This document shows, piece after piece, positions 18,138-26,511 of a stretch of 64,000 bases of DNA (position 1 is its first letter; the number at the start of each line of letters is the position of its first letter). The stretch comes from ZC4RG20 sp036381515. GTDB taxonomy: Bacteria > Pseudomonadota > Gammaproteobacteria > Steroidobacterales > Rariloculaceae. The stretch covers positions 1 to 64,000 of the forward strand of contig DASVCR010000078.1 in assembly GCA_036381515.1 (NCBI GenBank), read 5' to 3'. The position numbers and the translations under genes were made by a program. The notes beneath the pieces were generated by a model that worked only from the letters and a program-made list of their open reading frames with translations, did not search any database and was not told the DNA's origin.

Positions 18138-18614
18138 TCAGAACTGCTGCTCGAGCTCCTGCTTGCGCTCCGCCATTCTTTCGCCGAGCTCCTCGAGCTC
18201 CTCCTTGCCGAGCGCCTTCTTGGCCTTCGGGAAGATCTCCTTCTCCTCTTCCTCCGCGTGGTGCTCGATCATGTCCTTAAGCACCTTGATGCGGCCCGCG
18301 AACTCCTCGCTCGAGGGTTCCGTGGTCTCGACATCGGGCAGCACGAGCTCGTCGACGGCGCGATGCTCTTCCTTCGCTTCGTAGAAGAGCCTCTTGCTCT
18401 CCTCGGCTTTCGAGTCGCGGAACGCGGGGTAGAAGATCTCTTCCTCGATCTGCGTGTGGATCAGCACTTCCTTCTTGAGCTTCTGCAGCAGCTCGCTGCG
18501 CTTCTTCGCCGCGCGGTTCGTCGTGCTCGACAGTTGCGACAGCAACTCGCGCACCTTGTCGTGATCCTCGCGCAGCATATCGGTCGCGTTTATCGCGTGT
18601 TGTACCGCGGCCAT
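18138..18614 (-). CDS. Hemerythrin HHE-domain protein
   Basis: 158 residues, almost all helical and strongly charged. Iron-ligand motifs are in place: LREDHDKVRELLSQL (first HxxxV helix), IHTQIEEEIFYPAF (H and E ligands), EEHRAVDELVL and MIEHHAEEEEKEIFP. Such proteins hold a di-iron centre that binds oxygen or nitric oxide, or store iron. I chose the internal ATG at 18614, which has GAGGAG 8 bases upstream, rather than the longer frame. The neighbouring single-domain response regulator lies 100 bases away on the same strand, which fits a stress-response context, though a direct link is inference. Confidence 0.88.
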   Translation of the reverse strand: MAAVQHAINATDMLREDHDKVRELLSQLSSTTNRAAKKRSELLQKLKKEVLIHTQIEEEIFYPAFRDSKAEESKRLFYEAKEEHRAVDELVLPDVETTEPSSEEFAGRIKVLKDMIEHHAEEEEKEIFPKAKKALGKEELEELGERMAERKQELEQQF

Positions 18615-18716
18615 CTCGCTCGACTCCTCAGTATCGACGTTTCGACGTCGCACGCCTCGGAAGCAAGAGCCATGCCACGGAGCGAAGCCGAGCGGCCGCA
18701 AGGCAGCGCCTCGCCG

Positions 18717-19067
18717 TCAGCGCTCGATCTGGCGACGCAGCGTCGCGAAGCTCACGGGTTTCGTCAGATGCAGATTGAAGCCGGCGCTGTGCGCCGCGGC
18801 ACGGTCCTTGTCGCGGCCGTAGCCGGTCAACGCGATGAGCAGCACGCCGCGGAGCTCGGGAAGACGCCGCGCGCGCCTTGCGATCTCGTAACCGTTCATG
18901 CCCGGCAGGTCGATGTCGACGATCGCGGTGTCGGGCTTTCCCGCAACGAGCTTCTCGAGACCATCCGGCCCCGTCGCCGCGGTGTCGACTCGATGCCCCG
19001 ATGCCTCGAGCAGCATCCGCAAACCCTCACGTGAATCGTCGTCGTCCTCTACGACCAATATCCTCAT
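18717..19067 (-). CDS. Single-domain response regulator (CheY-like receiver)
   Basis: 116 residues forming one receiver domain and nothing more. Acidic pocket residues VVEDDDD are at 5-11, the phospho-acceptor aspartate is in IVDIDLPGMNGYE (near residue 52), the conserved threonine is in LIALTGYG, and the lysine is in HLTKPVSF. It has no DNA-binding or enzymatic output domain, so it probably works by protein contact. The closest receivers in this window are those at the C-termini of the two hybrid kinases, which share the DIDLPG/DIGLPD style; these kinases are plausible but unproven partners. No strong ribosome site is visible at the ATG. Confidence 0.88.
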   Translation of the reverse strand: MRILVVEDDDDSREGLRMLLEASGHRVDTAATGPDGLEKLVAGKPDTAIVDIDLPGMNGYEIARRARRLPELRGVLLIALTGYGRDKDRAAAHSAGFNLHLTKPVSFATLRRQIER

Positions 19068-19192
19068 CTAAGCCCGTGCATCGAAGCGGTTGTAAGGAGA
19101 GTGCGCAAGAGAGGTTGCCGGCAGCACGCGCGATTCTCACGCATGGGATTCTCGCGGTGCAAGGCGACGGCGATCGATGGGCAGTGAAACCG

Positions 19193-19573
19193 TCAACGCA
19201 CGCGAATGGCCGCTTCCCGCGCGCCGCGGTCTCCGACGTAGGTCGCGGAGTGCAAGTCCCGGACTCGCCAGTGAATCGAAGAGAGCCGGCCGGACCGGCG
19301 CGCACCCCATGCTCCCTCGAAGCGGTCGCCGTCGAGGACGATCATCAGATTGAGACCGGCGCGATGAACGGAACGATCCGCGCGAATCCCGGCAAGCGCG
19401 CTCTCGTCCGCGAACGCGAGCAGGTCCCACTCGCTGCCCCGCTCGTCGTCTTCGTTCACGCGCGGACCGAGCAGCCAGACCTGGTCGATCGACGGATAGG
19501 CCTTGCGCAGCCCGTCGAGGTACATGCCGAGCTCCTCGGGAAGCTGGATCGGTCTCGTGACGTCGTTGCGCAT
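19193..19573 (-). CDS. Small nucleotidyltransferase-like protein
   Basis: 126 residues. The segment VWLLGPRVNEDDERGSEWDL followed by LAFADE has the shape of a minimal nucleotidyltransferase core, where a GS/GP-R turn is followed by spaced acidic residues that hold metal ions. The second half (LNLMIVLDGDRFEGAWGARR) supplies a further strand and acidic residue. It lacks a clear partner of the HEPN type that would suggest a toxin-antitoxin pair. I do not recognise a named family. It lies upstream of the receiver gene on the same strand, 125 bases apart. Confidence 0.55.
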   Translation of the reverse strand: MRNDVTRPIQLPEELGMYLDGLRKAYPSIDQVWLLGPRVNEDDERGSEWDLLAFADESALAGIRADRSVHRAGLNLMIVLDGDRFEGAWGARRSGRLSSIHWRVRDLHSATYVGDRGAREAAIRVR

Positions 19574-19619
19574 TGGCGCCCCCGCCGTTTCGATGCGCCT
19601 CGCGCCGCCGGCCGACGCG

Positions 19620-19952
19620 TCAGCCGGCCGCCGCGCGATCGACCTTCGCCGCGAAGTAAAAGTCGCTTTCGGTCAGCCCGTCGATCTTGTGCGTCCACAC
19701 TTCGACGGTGCAGCGGCCCCATGCGACGTGCAAGTCCGGATGGTGCTGCTCCGCTTCGGCGATCTCCCCGACTCGATTCGCGAAATCGAGGGCTTGCTTG
19801 AAGTTCTTGAACTCGAACGTGCGCTCGAGGTGACCGGCCTCGTTCAGCCGCCACGCGCCGTCGAGCTGCTCGAGAAGCGCCTCCGCCCGGCTGCGCTCGA
19901 GCGGGGGGACACCGCCGCGGCACGGCACACACTTCTGGTCCGCCAGGCTCAT
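19620..19952 (-). CDS. phhB: Pterin-4a-carbinolamine dehydratase
   Basis: 110 residues, the usual length. The signature AEAEQHHPDLHVAWGRCTVE holds the paired active-site histidines H70 and H71, and WTHKIDGLTESD provides the following W/H and D residues. The enzyme dehydrates 4a-hydroxytetrahydrobiopterin to regenerate the pterin cofactor of phenylalanine hydroxylase, and homologues also serve elsewhere in pterin metabolism. A very strong ribosome site (AGGAGG, 6 bases from ATG) fixes the start. No phenylalanine hydroxylase gene is in the window. The last residues are only 46 bases from the nucleotidyltransferase-like gene on the same strand. Confidence 0.93.
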   Translation of the reverse strand: MSLADQKCVPCRGGVPPLERSRAEALLEQLDGAWRLNEAGHLERTFEFKNFKQALDFANRVGEIAEAEQHHPDLHVAWGRCTVEVWTHKIDGLTESDFYFAAKVDRAAAG

Positions 19953-20185
19953 GATCGGCCTCCTTGTCGATGCTCGTCGGCGCATGCTTCGAAGCGCCGT
20001 TTCGGTTTCATCGTACCCGAGTCCGGGCACGGCCTCACGCCGCAAGTTCTGAGCCGCCGGTTTGTAGATTCTGGGCGGCGAGCACGGGCAGAGCACGTAA
20101 GCCGCTGAACGACTGCAGACGCTGCGATGGCATGCATCTTGCTCCGCCTCCCTACTCCCCGACACCGCATCCAAGGGCGTTCGAC

Positions 20186-21586
20186 ATGAAACCGATCGGC
20201 TGGGCCGTAGGGACGGGGTTCCTCGCCGTCGCTGTCGCGGCCTCATTCACCGTAGCGGGCGCATGGCCGTTCACCGACGAGAACGACAATCCGACACTTG
20301 CGCCGCTGCTCGAGCAGGTGACGCCGGCAGTGGTCAACGTCGCCGTCGCGGCGGCGGCGCCGCAGGTCCCGCAGAACCCGCTCCTCGAGGATCCGTTCTT
20401 CCGCCGGTTTTTCGATCTGCCCGAGGAATTCCAGCAGCCGCCGGTGCCGCAGCAGGGCGTCGGCTCCGGAGTTATCATCGACGCGGAGCGCGGACTGATC
20501 GTTTCGAACAACCACGTCGTGCAGAACGCGGACTCGATCGTCGTGACCCTGACCGATCAGCGCCAGTTCGAGGCCGAGGTGATCGGCAGCGACCCGCCGA
20601 CCGACGTCGCCCTGCTCAAGATCGAGGCCGACGGCTTGAGCGAGCTCCAGCTCGGCAACTCGGACGATCTCGATGTCGGCGATTTCGTCGTCGCAATCGG
20701 CAATCCGTTCGGTCTCGGTCAGACCGCGACGGCCGGCATCGTCAGCGCGCTCGGCCGCAGCGGCATCAACGTCGAGGGCTACGAGGACTTCATTCAGACG
20801 GACGCATCGATCAATCCGGGTAACTCGGGCGGCGCGCTGGTCGGTCTCGACGGCACGCTCAAAGGAATCAACAGCGCGATCCTCTCGCCTGCGGGCGGCA
20901 ACATCGGCATCGGCTTCGCGATCCCGAGCAACATGGTCCGCGAGGTCGTCGATCAGCTCCTCGAATACGGCGAGGTACAGCGAGGCCGCGTCGGCATCGG
21001 CATCCAGGACGTCGTGCCGGGACTCTCCGAGGCGCTCGGGCTCGGGGTCGACCGCGGCGCGCTCGTCAGCGAGGTCGAGCCGGGCTCCCCGGCCGAGGAG
21101 GCCGGCATCGAGGTCGGCGACGTCATCATTGCGGTGAACGGCGAGGAGGTCGCGAACGCGTCGCAGCTGCGCAATGCGATCGGCCTCGTCCGCCTCGGCG
21201 AGACCGTGACGCTCACATACGTGCGCGACGGACAGACGATGGAGGTCGACGTCCGCGTGGGCCCGGCCGAAGAGACCGCGGCCGCGCCTCAGCCGGGCGG
21301 CGAAGAGCAGCCGGAAGGCGCACGGGGGCTCGACGGCGCGGAGCTCGTGACGCTCGATCCGAGCGACCCGCGTTTCGACGGCCAGAGCGGCGTGCTCGTC
21401 GCGAGCGTGCGGCCGAACAGCGCCGCCGCCCGCAACGGCTTGCGCCCGAACGACATCATCACGGCGGTCAATCGGACGGAGGTGACCACGGTCGCCGAGC
21501 TGACCGCGGCGCTCGAGCAGGCGACGGGTCCCGTCGCGCTGCGGATCGAGCGGATGGGACGACAGCTGTTCGTGCTGATTCAGTGA
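20186..21586 (+). CDS. DegP/DegQ-type periplasmic serine protease with two PDZ domains
   Basis: 466 residues. The signal peptide ends near VAGAWP. The trypsin-like domain (about 35-260) carries the full triad: H110 in NNHVVQNADS, D140 in TDVALLK, and S214 in NPGNSGGALV. PDZ1 (about 275-370) contains LVSEVEPGSPAEEAGIEVGD, and PDZ2 (about 385-466) ends VALRIERMGRQLFVLIQ. It degrades or refolds misfolded proteins in the periplasm. I chose the ATG just before KPIGWAVG, which gives a proper signal peptide. A leader region of about 130 bases upstream is AT-poorer than expected, and I found no clear stress-sigma promoter there. Confidence 0.93.
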   Translation: MKPIGWAVGTGFLAVAVAASFTVAGAWPFTDENDNPTLAPLLEQVTPAVVNVAVAAAAPQVPQNPLLEDPFFRRFFDLPEEFQQPPVPQQGVGSGVIIDAERGLIVSNNHVVQNADSIVVTLTDQRQFEAEVIGSDPPTDVALLKIEADGLSELQLGNSDDLDVGDFVVAIGNPFGLGQTATAGIVSALGRSGINVEGYEDFIQTDASINPGNSGGALVGLDGTLKGINSAILSPAGGNIGIGFAIPSNMVREVVDQLLEYGEVQRGRVGIGIQDVVPGLSEALGLGVDRGALVSEVEPGSPAEEAGIEVGDVIIAVNGEEVANASQLRNAIGLVRLGETVTLTYVRDGQTMEVDVRVGPAEETAAAPQPGGEEQPEGARGLDGAELVTLDPSDPRFDGQSGVLVASVRPNSAAARNGLRPNDIITAVNRTEVTTVAELTAALEQATGPVALRIERMGRQLFVLIQ

Positions 21587-21621
21587 CGACCTCGAAGCGG
21601 CGAGCGTAAGGAGTGAAAGGC

Positions 21622-21855
21622 ATGCATTGGTCCCCCGACGTGCTGACGGCGATGACGCTGCGCGGCAGACGCCTGCACGATCCCGCGGAGCAGAACAGGC
21701 AGAGGCAGCCGCAGCGCGCGATGCCGGCTCGGGGCACCCGCCGGTCCGCGCCGAACGAGCCCGGCGGGCCGAGCGAGCCCGGCGGGCCGGATTACGGCTG
21801 CGTCGACTGGTTCGTGTACGACGAGGAGCCCGCCGAGCAGGACAACGTCGTATGA
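21622..21855 (+). CDS. Short hypothetical protein, Pro/Arg-rich
   Basis: 77 residues with AAGGAG 8 bases before the ATG. The N-terminal part is basic (TLRGRRLHDPAEQNRQRQPQ), the middle is a low-complexity EPGGPSEPGGP stretch, and the end is acidic and aromatic (DYGCVDWFVYDEEPAEQDN). It looks intrinsically disordered, and no family is recognised. It follows the DegP gene by 35 bases and may be cotranscribed. The good ribosome site and acidic end favour a real gene, but the low complexity keeps confidence modest. Confidence 0.4.
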   Translation: MHWSPDVLTAMTLRGRRLHDPAEQNRQRQPQRAMPARGTRRSAPNEPGGPSEPGGPDYGCVDWFVYDEEPAEQDNVV

Positions 21856-21910
21856 GCGCGGCGCCGCAGGCCGAGCGACGCGCGATGACGTAAACGCCGC
21901 ACCGTCGGCC

Positions 21911-22630
21911 GTGGTGTCGTCCGGCATTCCCCGAGGACGTTGGCGGGGGCTGCTCCGCTGGGCCGGCGCGCGGGAGCGCGGAGTGCTCGTCGCGCTGCTC
22001 GTCGCGCTCGGCGGCACGTGGCTGTTCGCGGAGATCGCCGACGAGGTGCTCGAAGGCGAGACGCGAGCGGTCGACGAGCAGCTGCTGCTCCTCTTTCGCG
22101 CCGAGCACGATCCGGCCGATCCGCTCGGTCCGCGCTGGGTCGAGGAGACCGCGCGCGACGTCACGGGACTCGGCGGCATCGGCATCCTGACGTTCGTCAC
22201 GCTCGCATCGGCGGGCTTCCTCGTGCTGCAGGGCAAGGCGAACCTCGCGCGCTACGTGCTCGTCGCCGTCGGCAGCGGGATGCTCCTCAGCGTGCTGCTC
22301 AAGGCGGGCTTCGATCGCCCGCGGCCGGACCTCGTCCCGCACGGTCAGGCCGTTTATACGAGCAGCTTTCCGAGCGGCCACTCGATGATGGCCGCGGTCG
22401 CGTACCTGACGCTCGGCGCGCTGCTCGCGGGCGCGCAGACGAGCGCGGTGCTGCGCGCGTACCTGCTCGGCCTCGCCGTGCTGCTCACCGTCGCCATCGG
22501 CGTCTCGAGGGTCTATCTCGGCGTGCACTGGCCAACCGACGTGCTCGGCGGGTGGACCGCAGGCGGCGCCTGGGCGCTCGCATGCTACTCCGTTGCCCGC
22601 TATCTTCGCCGCCGGGGCAAGGTGGAATGA
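21911..22630 (+). CDS. PAP2-family membrane phosphatase
   Basis: 239 residues with about five membrane spans. The three phosphatase motifs are present: KAGFDRPRP, SFPSGHSMMAA and SRVYLGVHWPTDVLGG. Family members remove phosphate from phosphatidic acid, phosphatidylglycerophosphate or undecaprenyl pyrophosphate at the membrane surface. An N-terminal basic stretch precedes the first span. The cardiolipin synthase gene lies about 350 bases downstream on the same strand, so a link to phospholipid metabolism is plausible. The exact substrate cannot be told from sequence. Confidence 0.9.
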   Translation: MVSSGIPRGRWRGLLRWAGARERGVLVALLVALGGTWLFAEIADEVLEGETRAVDEQLLLLFRAEHDPADPLGPRWVEETARDVTGLGGIGILTFVTLASAGFLVLQGKANLARYVLVAVGSGMLLSVLLKAGFDRPRPDLVPHGQAVYTSSFPSGHSMMAAVAYLTLGALLAGAQTSAVLRAYLLGLAVLLTVAIGVSRVYLGVHWPTDVLGGWTAGGAWALACYSVARYLRRRGKVE

Positions 22631-22703
22631 GGGCCGGGCGATGCGCGGGCACGCCGTCGGCCGGGCCGGCGACCGCGGCCGCCGGCCCGCAACGTCGATC
22701 ACG

Positions 22704-22919
22704 TCAACGGGTAGGCTTCGTGTAATCGCGCTCGAGGGCCGGATCGTCTTCCTTCGCGCGGCTCAAGCCCTCCTTCTCGGCGCGCTCGAGCTCCGCGCGC
22801 TCCGCGTCGGACAGCGCTTCCGGCTCCTCCTGCACGCCGCGCTCCGCGGTCTTGCGCGCGCCCTCGTTGTAACGGCGCGCCGCCGTGCGGCTTCCTTCAC
22901 CTTCATTGCGGTTCGGCAT
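22704..22919 (-). CDS. Small conserved charged protein (MPNRNEGEGSRTAAR family)
   Basis: 71 residues, very hydrophilic. The opening MPNRNEGEGSRTAARRYNEG resembles short proteins found widely in proteobacteria that begin NEGEGSRTA and are otherwise variable; these are uncharacterised. A strong ribosome site (GAGGAGGG, 7 bases before ATG) supports expression. The C-terminus is rich in E, A and R (EALSDAERAELERAEKEG) and likely helical. It lies between the PAP2 gene and the cardiolipin synthase gene on the opposite strand, so it is separately transcribed. Confidence 0.7.
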   Translation of the reverse strand: MPNRNEGEGSRTAARRYNEGARKTAERGVQEEPEALSDAERAELERAEKEGLSRAKEDDPALERDYTKPTR

Positions 22920-22981
22920 CCCGGTTCCCTCCTCGTGGGCCGTTCGGTCGGAACCGCACTGTCAGCAAGATCCATACCACG

Positions 22982-24334
22982 GTGCCACGCGTGCCGCCGC
23001 TCCACGCTGCCCTGACCGTCGCCGCGACCGCGCTCGGGCTTTTCGCCGCGGTGCACGCGCTGCTGAACAAGCGCCGACCGCAGGCCGCGTTCGGCTGGAT
23101 CGCGGTCAGCCTTGCGCTGCCGTTCGTCGGCCCGCTCCTCTACTACCTCTTCGGGATCAATCGCGTCGAGAGCCGCGCGCGCGTCCTGCGCGGGACGATC
23201 GTGTCGTCGGCACCGCTCGACCCCGCCGCCGAGCTTCCGCTCGTCGGCGGCAACCGCGTCGACGCGCTCCGCAACGGCGAGGACGCGTATCCCGCGATGC
23301 TCGCGGCGATTCGCGGCGCGGAGCGCTCGATCCGGCTGTCGACGTACATCTTCGGCACGCGCGGCGTCGGCGCGGAGTTCGTCGAGGCGCTCGCGGCCGC
23401 GCGCAGGCGCGGCGTCGACGTGCGCGTGCTGCTCGACGGCGTCGGCGAGCTCTATACGTGGCCCCGTGCCGGAGCGGAGCTCCGCCGCCGCGGGGTGCGG
23501 GTCGCGCGCTTCCTGCCCCCGCGGCTGATCCCGCCGACGCTGCACGTCAACCTGCGCAATCACCGCAAGATCCTCGTCGTCGACGGCGCGGTCGCGTTCA
23601 CGGGCGGCATGAACATCGACGCACGGCATCTCGTTGGCGATCCCGCCCGCGAGCGGCCGGTCGTCGATCTGCATTTCCGGCTCGCGGGCCCCGTCGTCGC
23701 GCTCCTCGACGCGGTCTTCGTCACCGACTGGCGCTTCGCGACCGGCGAGTCGCTCCCGCCCGCGGCGCCCGGCGAGCCGTGCGGCGACGCGCTCTGCAGG
23801 GTCGTCGCGGACGGCCCTGACGAGAACCGGGATCCGCTCGTCGCGCTGCTCCTCGAAGCCGTCGCGAGCGCGCGCCGGCGCGTCGCGATCATGACGCCGT
23901 ATTTCCTGCCGCCGCCGGAGCTCGTCGGCGTCATGCAGGCGACGGCGCTCCGCGGAATCGACGTCGCCGTCGTGCTGCCGGCGACGAACAATCTGCCGTA
24001 CGTGCATTGGGCGACACGGCACATGCTCTGGGAGCTCCTGCTGTTCGGCGTGCGCGTCTACTATCAGCCGGGGCCGTTCGTGCACACGAAGCTGCTCGTC
24101 GTCGACGACGAGCGCGCCGTCGTCGGCTCCTGGAATCTCGATCCCCGCAGCCTGCGGCTCAACTTCGAGCTCGCCGTCGAGGTCCGGGACGCGCGCCTCG
24201 TCGACGCGCTCGCCGCTCACTTCGACGAGTGCCGCGCGCGCTCGACGCCGGTCACGCTGCGCGACGTCGACGGCAGGCCGCTGCCCGAGCGGATCCGCGA
24301 CGGCGCCGCGTGGCTCTTCACGCCGTATCTCTGA
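22982..24334 (+). CDS. cls: Cardiolipin synthase (phospholipase D superfamily)
   Basis: 450 residues. Two N-terminal membrane helices (about 5-25 and 35-58) are followed by two PLD domains, each with an HxKxxxxD signature: HRKILVVDGAVAFTGGMNID near residue 194 and HTKLLVVDDERAVVGSWNLD near 367. The enzyme joins phosphatidylglycerol with a second phospholipid to make cardiolipin at the inner membrane. The start is GTG at 22982 (VPRVPPL), with no better ATG upstream. Which of the ClsA, ClsB or ClsC types it is cannot be settled, though the two N-terminal spans favour ClsA-like. Confidence 0.93.
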   Translation: MPRVPPLHAALTVAATALGLFAAVHALLNKRRPQAAFGWIAVSLALPFVGPLLYYLFGINRVESRARVLRGTIVSSAPLDPAAELPLVGGNRVDALRNGEDAYPAMLAAIRGAERSIRLSTYIFGTRGVGAEFVEALAAARRRGVDVRVLLDGVGELYTWPRAGAELRRRGVRVARFLPPRLIPPTLHVNLRNHRKILVVDGAVAFTGGMNIDARHLVGDPARERPVVDLHFRLAGPVVALLDAVFVTDWRFATGESLPPAAPGEPCGDALCRVVADGPDENRDPLVALLLEAVASARRRVAIMTPYFLPPPELVGVMQATALRGIDVAVVLPATNNLPYVHWATRHMLWELLLFGVRVYYQPGPFVHTKLLVVDDERAVVGSWNLDPRSLRLNFELAVEVRDARLVDALAAHFDECRARSTPVTLRDVDGRPLPERIRDGAAWLFTPYL

Positions 24335-24403
24335 CGGGGACCACGGGTCCGCATGCTCGCTCTGTGGTAGCCTGTGCGCATCTTCGAATGCGGCGAGCTG
24401 GGA

Positions 24404-24880
24404 ATGAAAGGCAACGACGACGTAGTGGCGATGTTGAACAAGGTGCTCTACAACGAGCTCACCGCGATCAACCAGTACTTCCTGCACTCGCGCATGCTGG
24501 CCAACTGGGGCGTCACGAAGCTCGCGAAGTACGAGTACGAGGAGTCCCTGGACGAGATGCGCCACGCCGACAAGCTGATCGAGCGCATCCTGTTCCTCGA
24601 AGGCCTGCCGAACCTGCAGGACCTCGGCAAGCTCTTCATCGGGGAGGACGTCGAGGAGATCCTGCAGTGCGATCTGCGTCAAGAGCAGCTCGCGATCCCC
24701 CTGCTCAGGGAAGGGATCGCGCTATGCGAGCGCGCGAACGACTACGTGTCCCGCCGCCTGCTCGAGGAGATCCTCGCTAACGAAGAGGAGCACGTGGACA
24801 AGCTCGAGGCTCAGTTCGAGCTGATAAAGCGCGTGGGTCTTCAGAACTACGTTCAGCTGCAGAGCGACCCGGCGGAGTAG
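24404..24880 (+). CDS. bfr: Bacterioferritin
   Basis: 158 residues, exactly the usual length when the ATG at 24404 is used. The ferroxidase ligands E18, E51 and H54 and the haem-binding M52 are at their standard numbers (KVLYNELTAINQ, YEEESLDEMRHADK-like helix). The protein forms a 24-subunit shell that stores iron. It lies tail to tail with the bfd gene (24958-25161), the usual partner for iron release. A longer in-frame GTG start ten codons upstream was not used because the chosen start fits the family and the ligand numbering. Confidence 0.95.
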   Translation: MKGNDDVVAMLNKVLYNELTAINQYFLHSRMLANWGVTKLAKYEYEESLDEMRHADKLIERILFLEGLPNLQDLGKLFIGEDVEEILQCDLRQEQLAIPLLREGIALCERANDYVSRRLLEEILANEEEHVDKLEAQFELIKRVGLQNYVQLQSDPAE

Positions 24881-24957
24881 GCGCGGACTTGCGTGCCGGC
24901 AGGAGCCCCGCGTGCTCGAGCACGTCGAGCACGATGCCGGGACGCAGTCCTCGCCAG

Positions 24958-25161
24958 CTATGCAACCTCGGAGACCTCCACCGCGCGATCGTCCAGCGTC
25001 GCGTGCACTTCCTCGATGACCTGCTTCGCCACCTCGAGGCAGCGGCCGCACCGGACCGGCTTGCCCAGGCGGCGGTAGATCTCGGGCGCGGAACGGAGCC
25101 CCTCGCGGGCCGCGTCGCGGATGTCGCTGTCGCGATGGCCGTTGCAGATGCAGATGTACAT
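24958..25161 (-). CDS. bfd: Bacterioferritin-associated ferredoxin
   Basis: 67 residues. Cysteines C4 and C6 (MYICICNGH) and C38 and C41 (VRCGRC) match the [2Fe-2S] ligands of Bfd, with correct spacing. The protein donates electrons to bacterioferritin so that stored iron is released when the cell is short of iron. The ATG at 25161 is chosen over an upstream ATG because the family always begins with the M-hydrophobic-hydrophobic-C motif. A possible Fur-like promoter lies just upstream. The gene is convergent with bfr. Confidence 0.95.
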   Translation of the reverse strand: MYICICNGHRDSDIRDAAREGLRSAPEIYRRLGKPVRCGRCLEVAKQVIEEVHATLDDRAVEVSEVA

Positions 25162-25164
25162 GGC

Positions 25165-25203
25165 GCCTAGGATGGGCGCGTTGCGAACGATTGTCAATTG
25201 CGT
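25165..25203 (-). promoter_or_regulatory. Possible iron-regulated promoter of bfd
   Basis: On the minus strand a TTGACA box (at about 25193-25198) is followed after 17 bases by the weak -10 CATCCT. The AT-rich stretch AATTGACAATCGTT across the -35 has a rough inverted-repeat feel like Fur sites, which would suit iron-regulated bfd. The match is imperfect and the -10 is poor. Confidence 0.35.
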
Positions 25204-25236
25204 TTTGCCCGGCGCCCGAGCGGCGTCCGCTTTCCA

Positions 25237-25319
25237 GACGGGGTCAGCCCCGAGCGCCGGCTGGCTGAAGGGGTCGACCTTGAGCGGCGGCCGCTGGCGG
25301 ACGGGGTTAGCCCCGGGCG
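25237..25319. repeat. Three degenerate GGGGTCAGCCCC-type intergenic repeats
   Basis: Copies begin at about 25237 (GACGGGGTCAGCCCCGAGCG), 25267 (GAAGGGGTCGACCTTGAGCG) and 25300 (GACGGGGTTAGCCCCGGGCG), 30-33 bases apart. The first and last can each fold into a small hairpin of CGGGG with CCCCG. They lie after the aminotransferase stop and before bfd. This looks like a short genomic interspersed repeat; the third copy covers the last codons of the aminotransferase gene. Confidence 0.55.
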
Positions 25320-26509
25320 GCGGCCGCGTCCGGCCGGGACGAGTCGCGAGCCGCGGCGGCGAGGTACTCGAGCGCGGATGCGACGCCGCCGGCCCGGTGC
25401 GGGACGCCGGCGAGCTCGAGGCCCATCTCGACGCCGGACAGTGTCCCGGCGAGCATCAGGTCGTTGAAGCTGCCGAGATGCCCGATCCTGAAGACCTTGC
25501 CGGCGATCCTGCCGAGGCCGGCGCCGAGCGACAGATCGAACGCGGCGAGGGTCTTGCGCCTGAACTCATCCGCATCGTGCCCGTCCGGCATCAGCACGGC
25601 GGTCAGCGAGTTGCTGCGCTCGTCGGGAACGACGCACCAGTTCTCGAGCCCCCACGCGTCGACCGCGCGGCGCGTCGCCTCGGCATGGCGGGCGTGGCGT
25701 GCGAACACGGTGTCGAGCCCCTCCTCGAGCAGCATCGCGATCGCCTCGCGAAGGCCGAACAGCAGGTTCGTCGACGGCGTGTACGGGAAGAAGCCTTTCG
25801 CGTTCGCGGCGAGCATCTCGTGCCAGTCCCAGTACGTGCTCCGGCAGCGCAGCGCCTTCGCGGCCGCAAGCGCCTTGTCCGACACCGCGTTGAACGCGAG
25901 CCCCGGTGGCAGCATCAGCCCCTTCTGCGAGCCCGCGACCGTCACGTCGACGCCCCATTCGTCCATTCGGTAGTCGATCGAGCCGAGCGACGAGATCGTG
26001 TCGACGAGGAGGAGCGCGGGATGGTTCGCGGCGTCGAGCGCGCGCCGCACGCGGTCGATCCGCGTGACCGCGCCGGTCGACGTCTCGTTGTGCACGACGC
26101 AGACCGCCTTGATGCGGTGGGCGCGGTCCTCCGCGAGGCGCGCCTCGATCGCCGCCGCGTCGGCGCCTCGCCGCCAGTCGGTCTCGATCGAGACGATCTC
26201 GAGCCCGAGACGGGCGCCGAGCTTCGCCCACGTGGCCGCGAAATGGCCCGTCTCGCACATCAGCACCGCGTCGCCCGGCGCGAGCACGTTCACGAGCGCG
26301 GCCTCCCACGCGCCCGTGCCGGACGCCGAGTAGATCACGACCGGATGACGGGTCCTGAAGATCGTGCGGATCTCGGCAAGCACGTCGCGCGCGAGCGCGG
26401 CGAACTCGGGCCCGCGGTGGTCGATCGTCGGCCGATCGATCGCGCGCAGGATCCGGTCCGGCACGTTGGTCGGACCGGGGATCTGCAGGAAATGCCGCCC
26501 GCTGCGCAC
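25307..26509 (-). CDS. Serine-glyoxylate aminotransferase-type class V aminotransferase
   Basis: 400 residues of PLP fold type I, class V. The start QIPGPTNVPDRILRAIDRPT is typical of serine-glyoxylate and alanine-glyoxylate aminotransferases. The PLP lysine is in VAGSQKGLMLPPGLAF (about 195), the aspartate in LLVDTISSLGS, and the C-terminal region has FRIGHLGSFND, also typical. The likely reaction moves the amino group of serine to glyoxylate, giving glycine and hydroxypyruvate. GTG at 26509 starts 2 bases after the stop of the PQQ dehydrogenase gene, so the two are coupled. The frame runs much further upstream through that gene but is Arg-rich shadow there. Confidence 0.88.
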   Translation of the reverse strand: MRSGRHFLQIPGPTNVPDRILRAIDRPTIDHRGPEFAALARDVLAEIRTIFRTRHPVVIYSASGTGAWEAALVNVLAPGDAVLMCETGHFAATWAKLGARLGLEIVSIETDWRRGADAAAIEARLAEDRAHRIKAVCVVHNETSTGAVTRIDRVRRALDAANHPALLLVDTISSLGSIDYRMDEWGVDVTVAGSQKGLMLPPGLAFNAVSDKALAAAKALRCRSTYWDWHEMLAANAKGFFPYTPSTNLLFGLREAIAMLLEEGLDTVFARHARHAEATRRAVDAWGLENWCVVPDERSNSLTAVLMPDGHDADEFRRKTLAAFDLSLGAGLGRIAGKVFRIGHLGSFNDLMLAGTLSGVEMGLELAGVPHRAGGVASALEYLAAAARDSSRPDAAAARG

Positions 26510-26511
26510 GC

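Noticed and set aside
20243..22702. 819-codon minus-strand frame across degP and the PAP2 gene
   Set aside because: It spans two well-supported genes on the other strand and has shadow composition.
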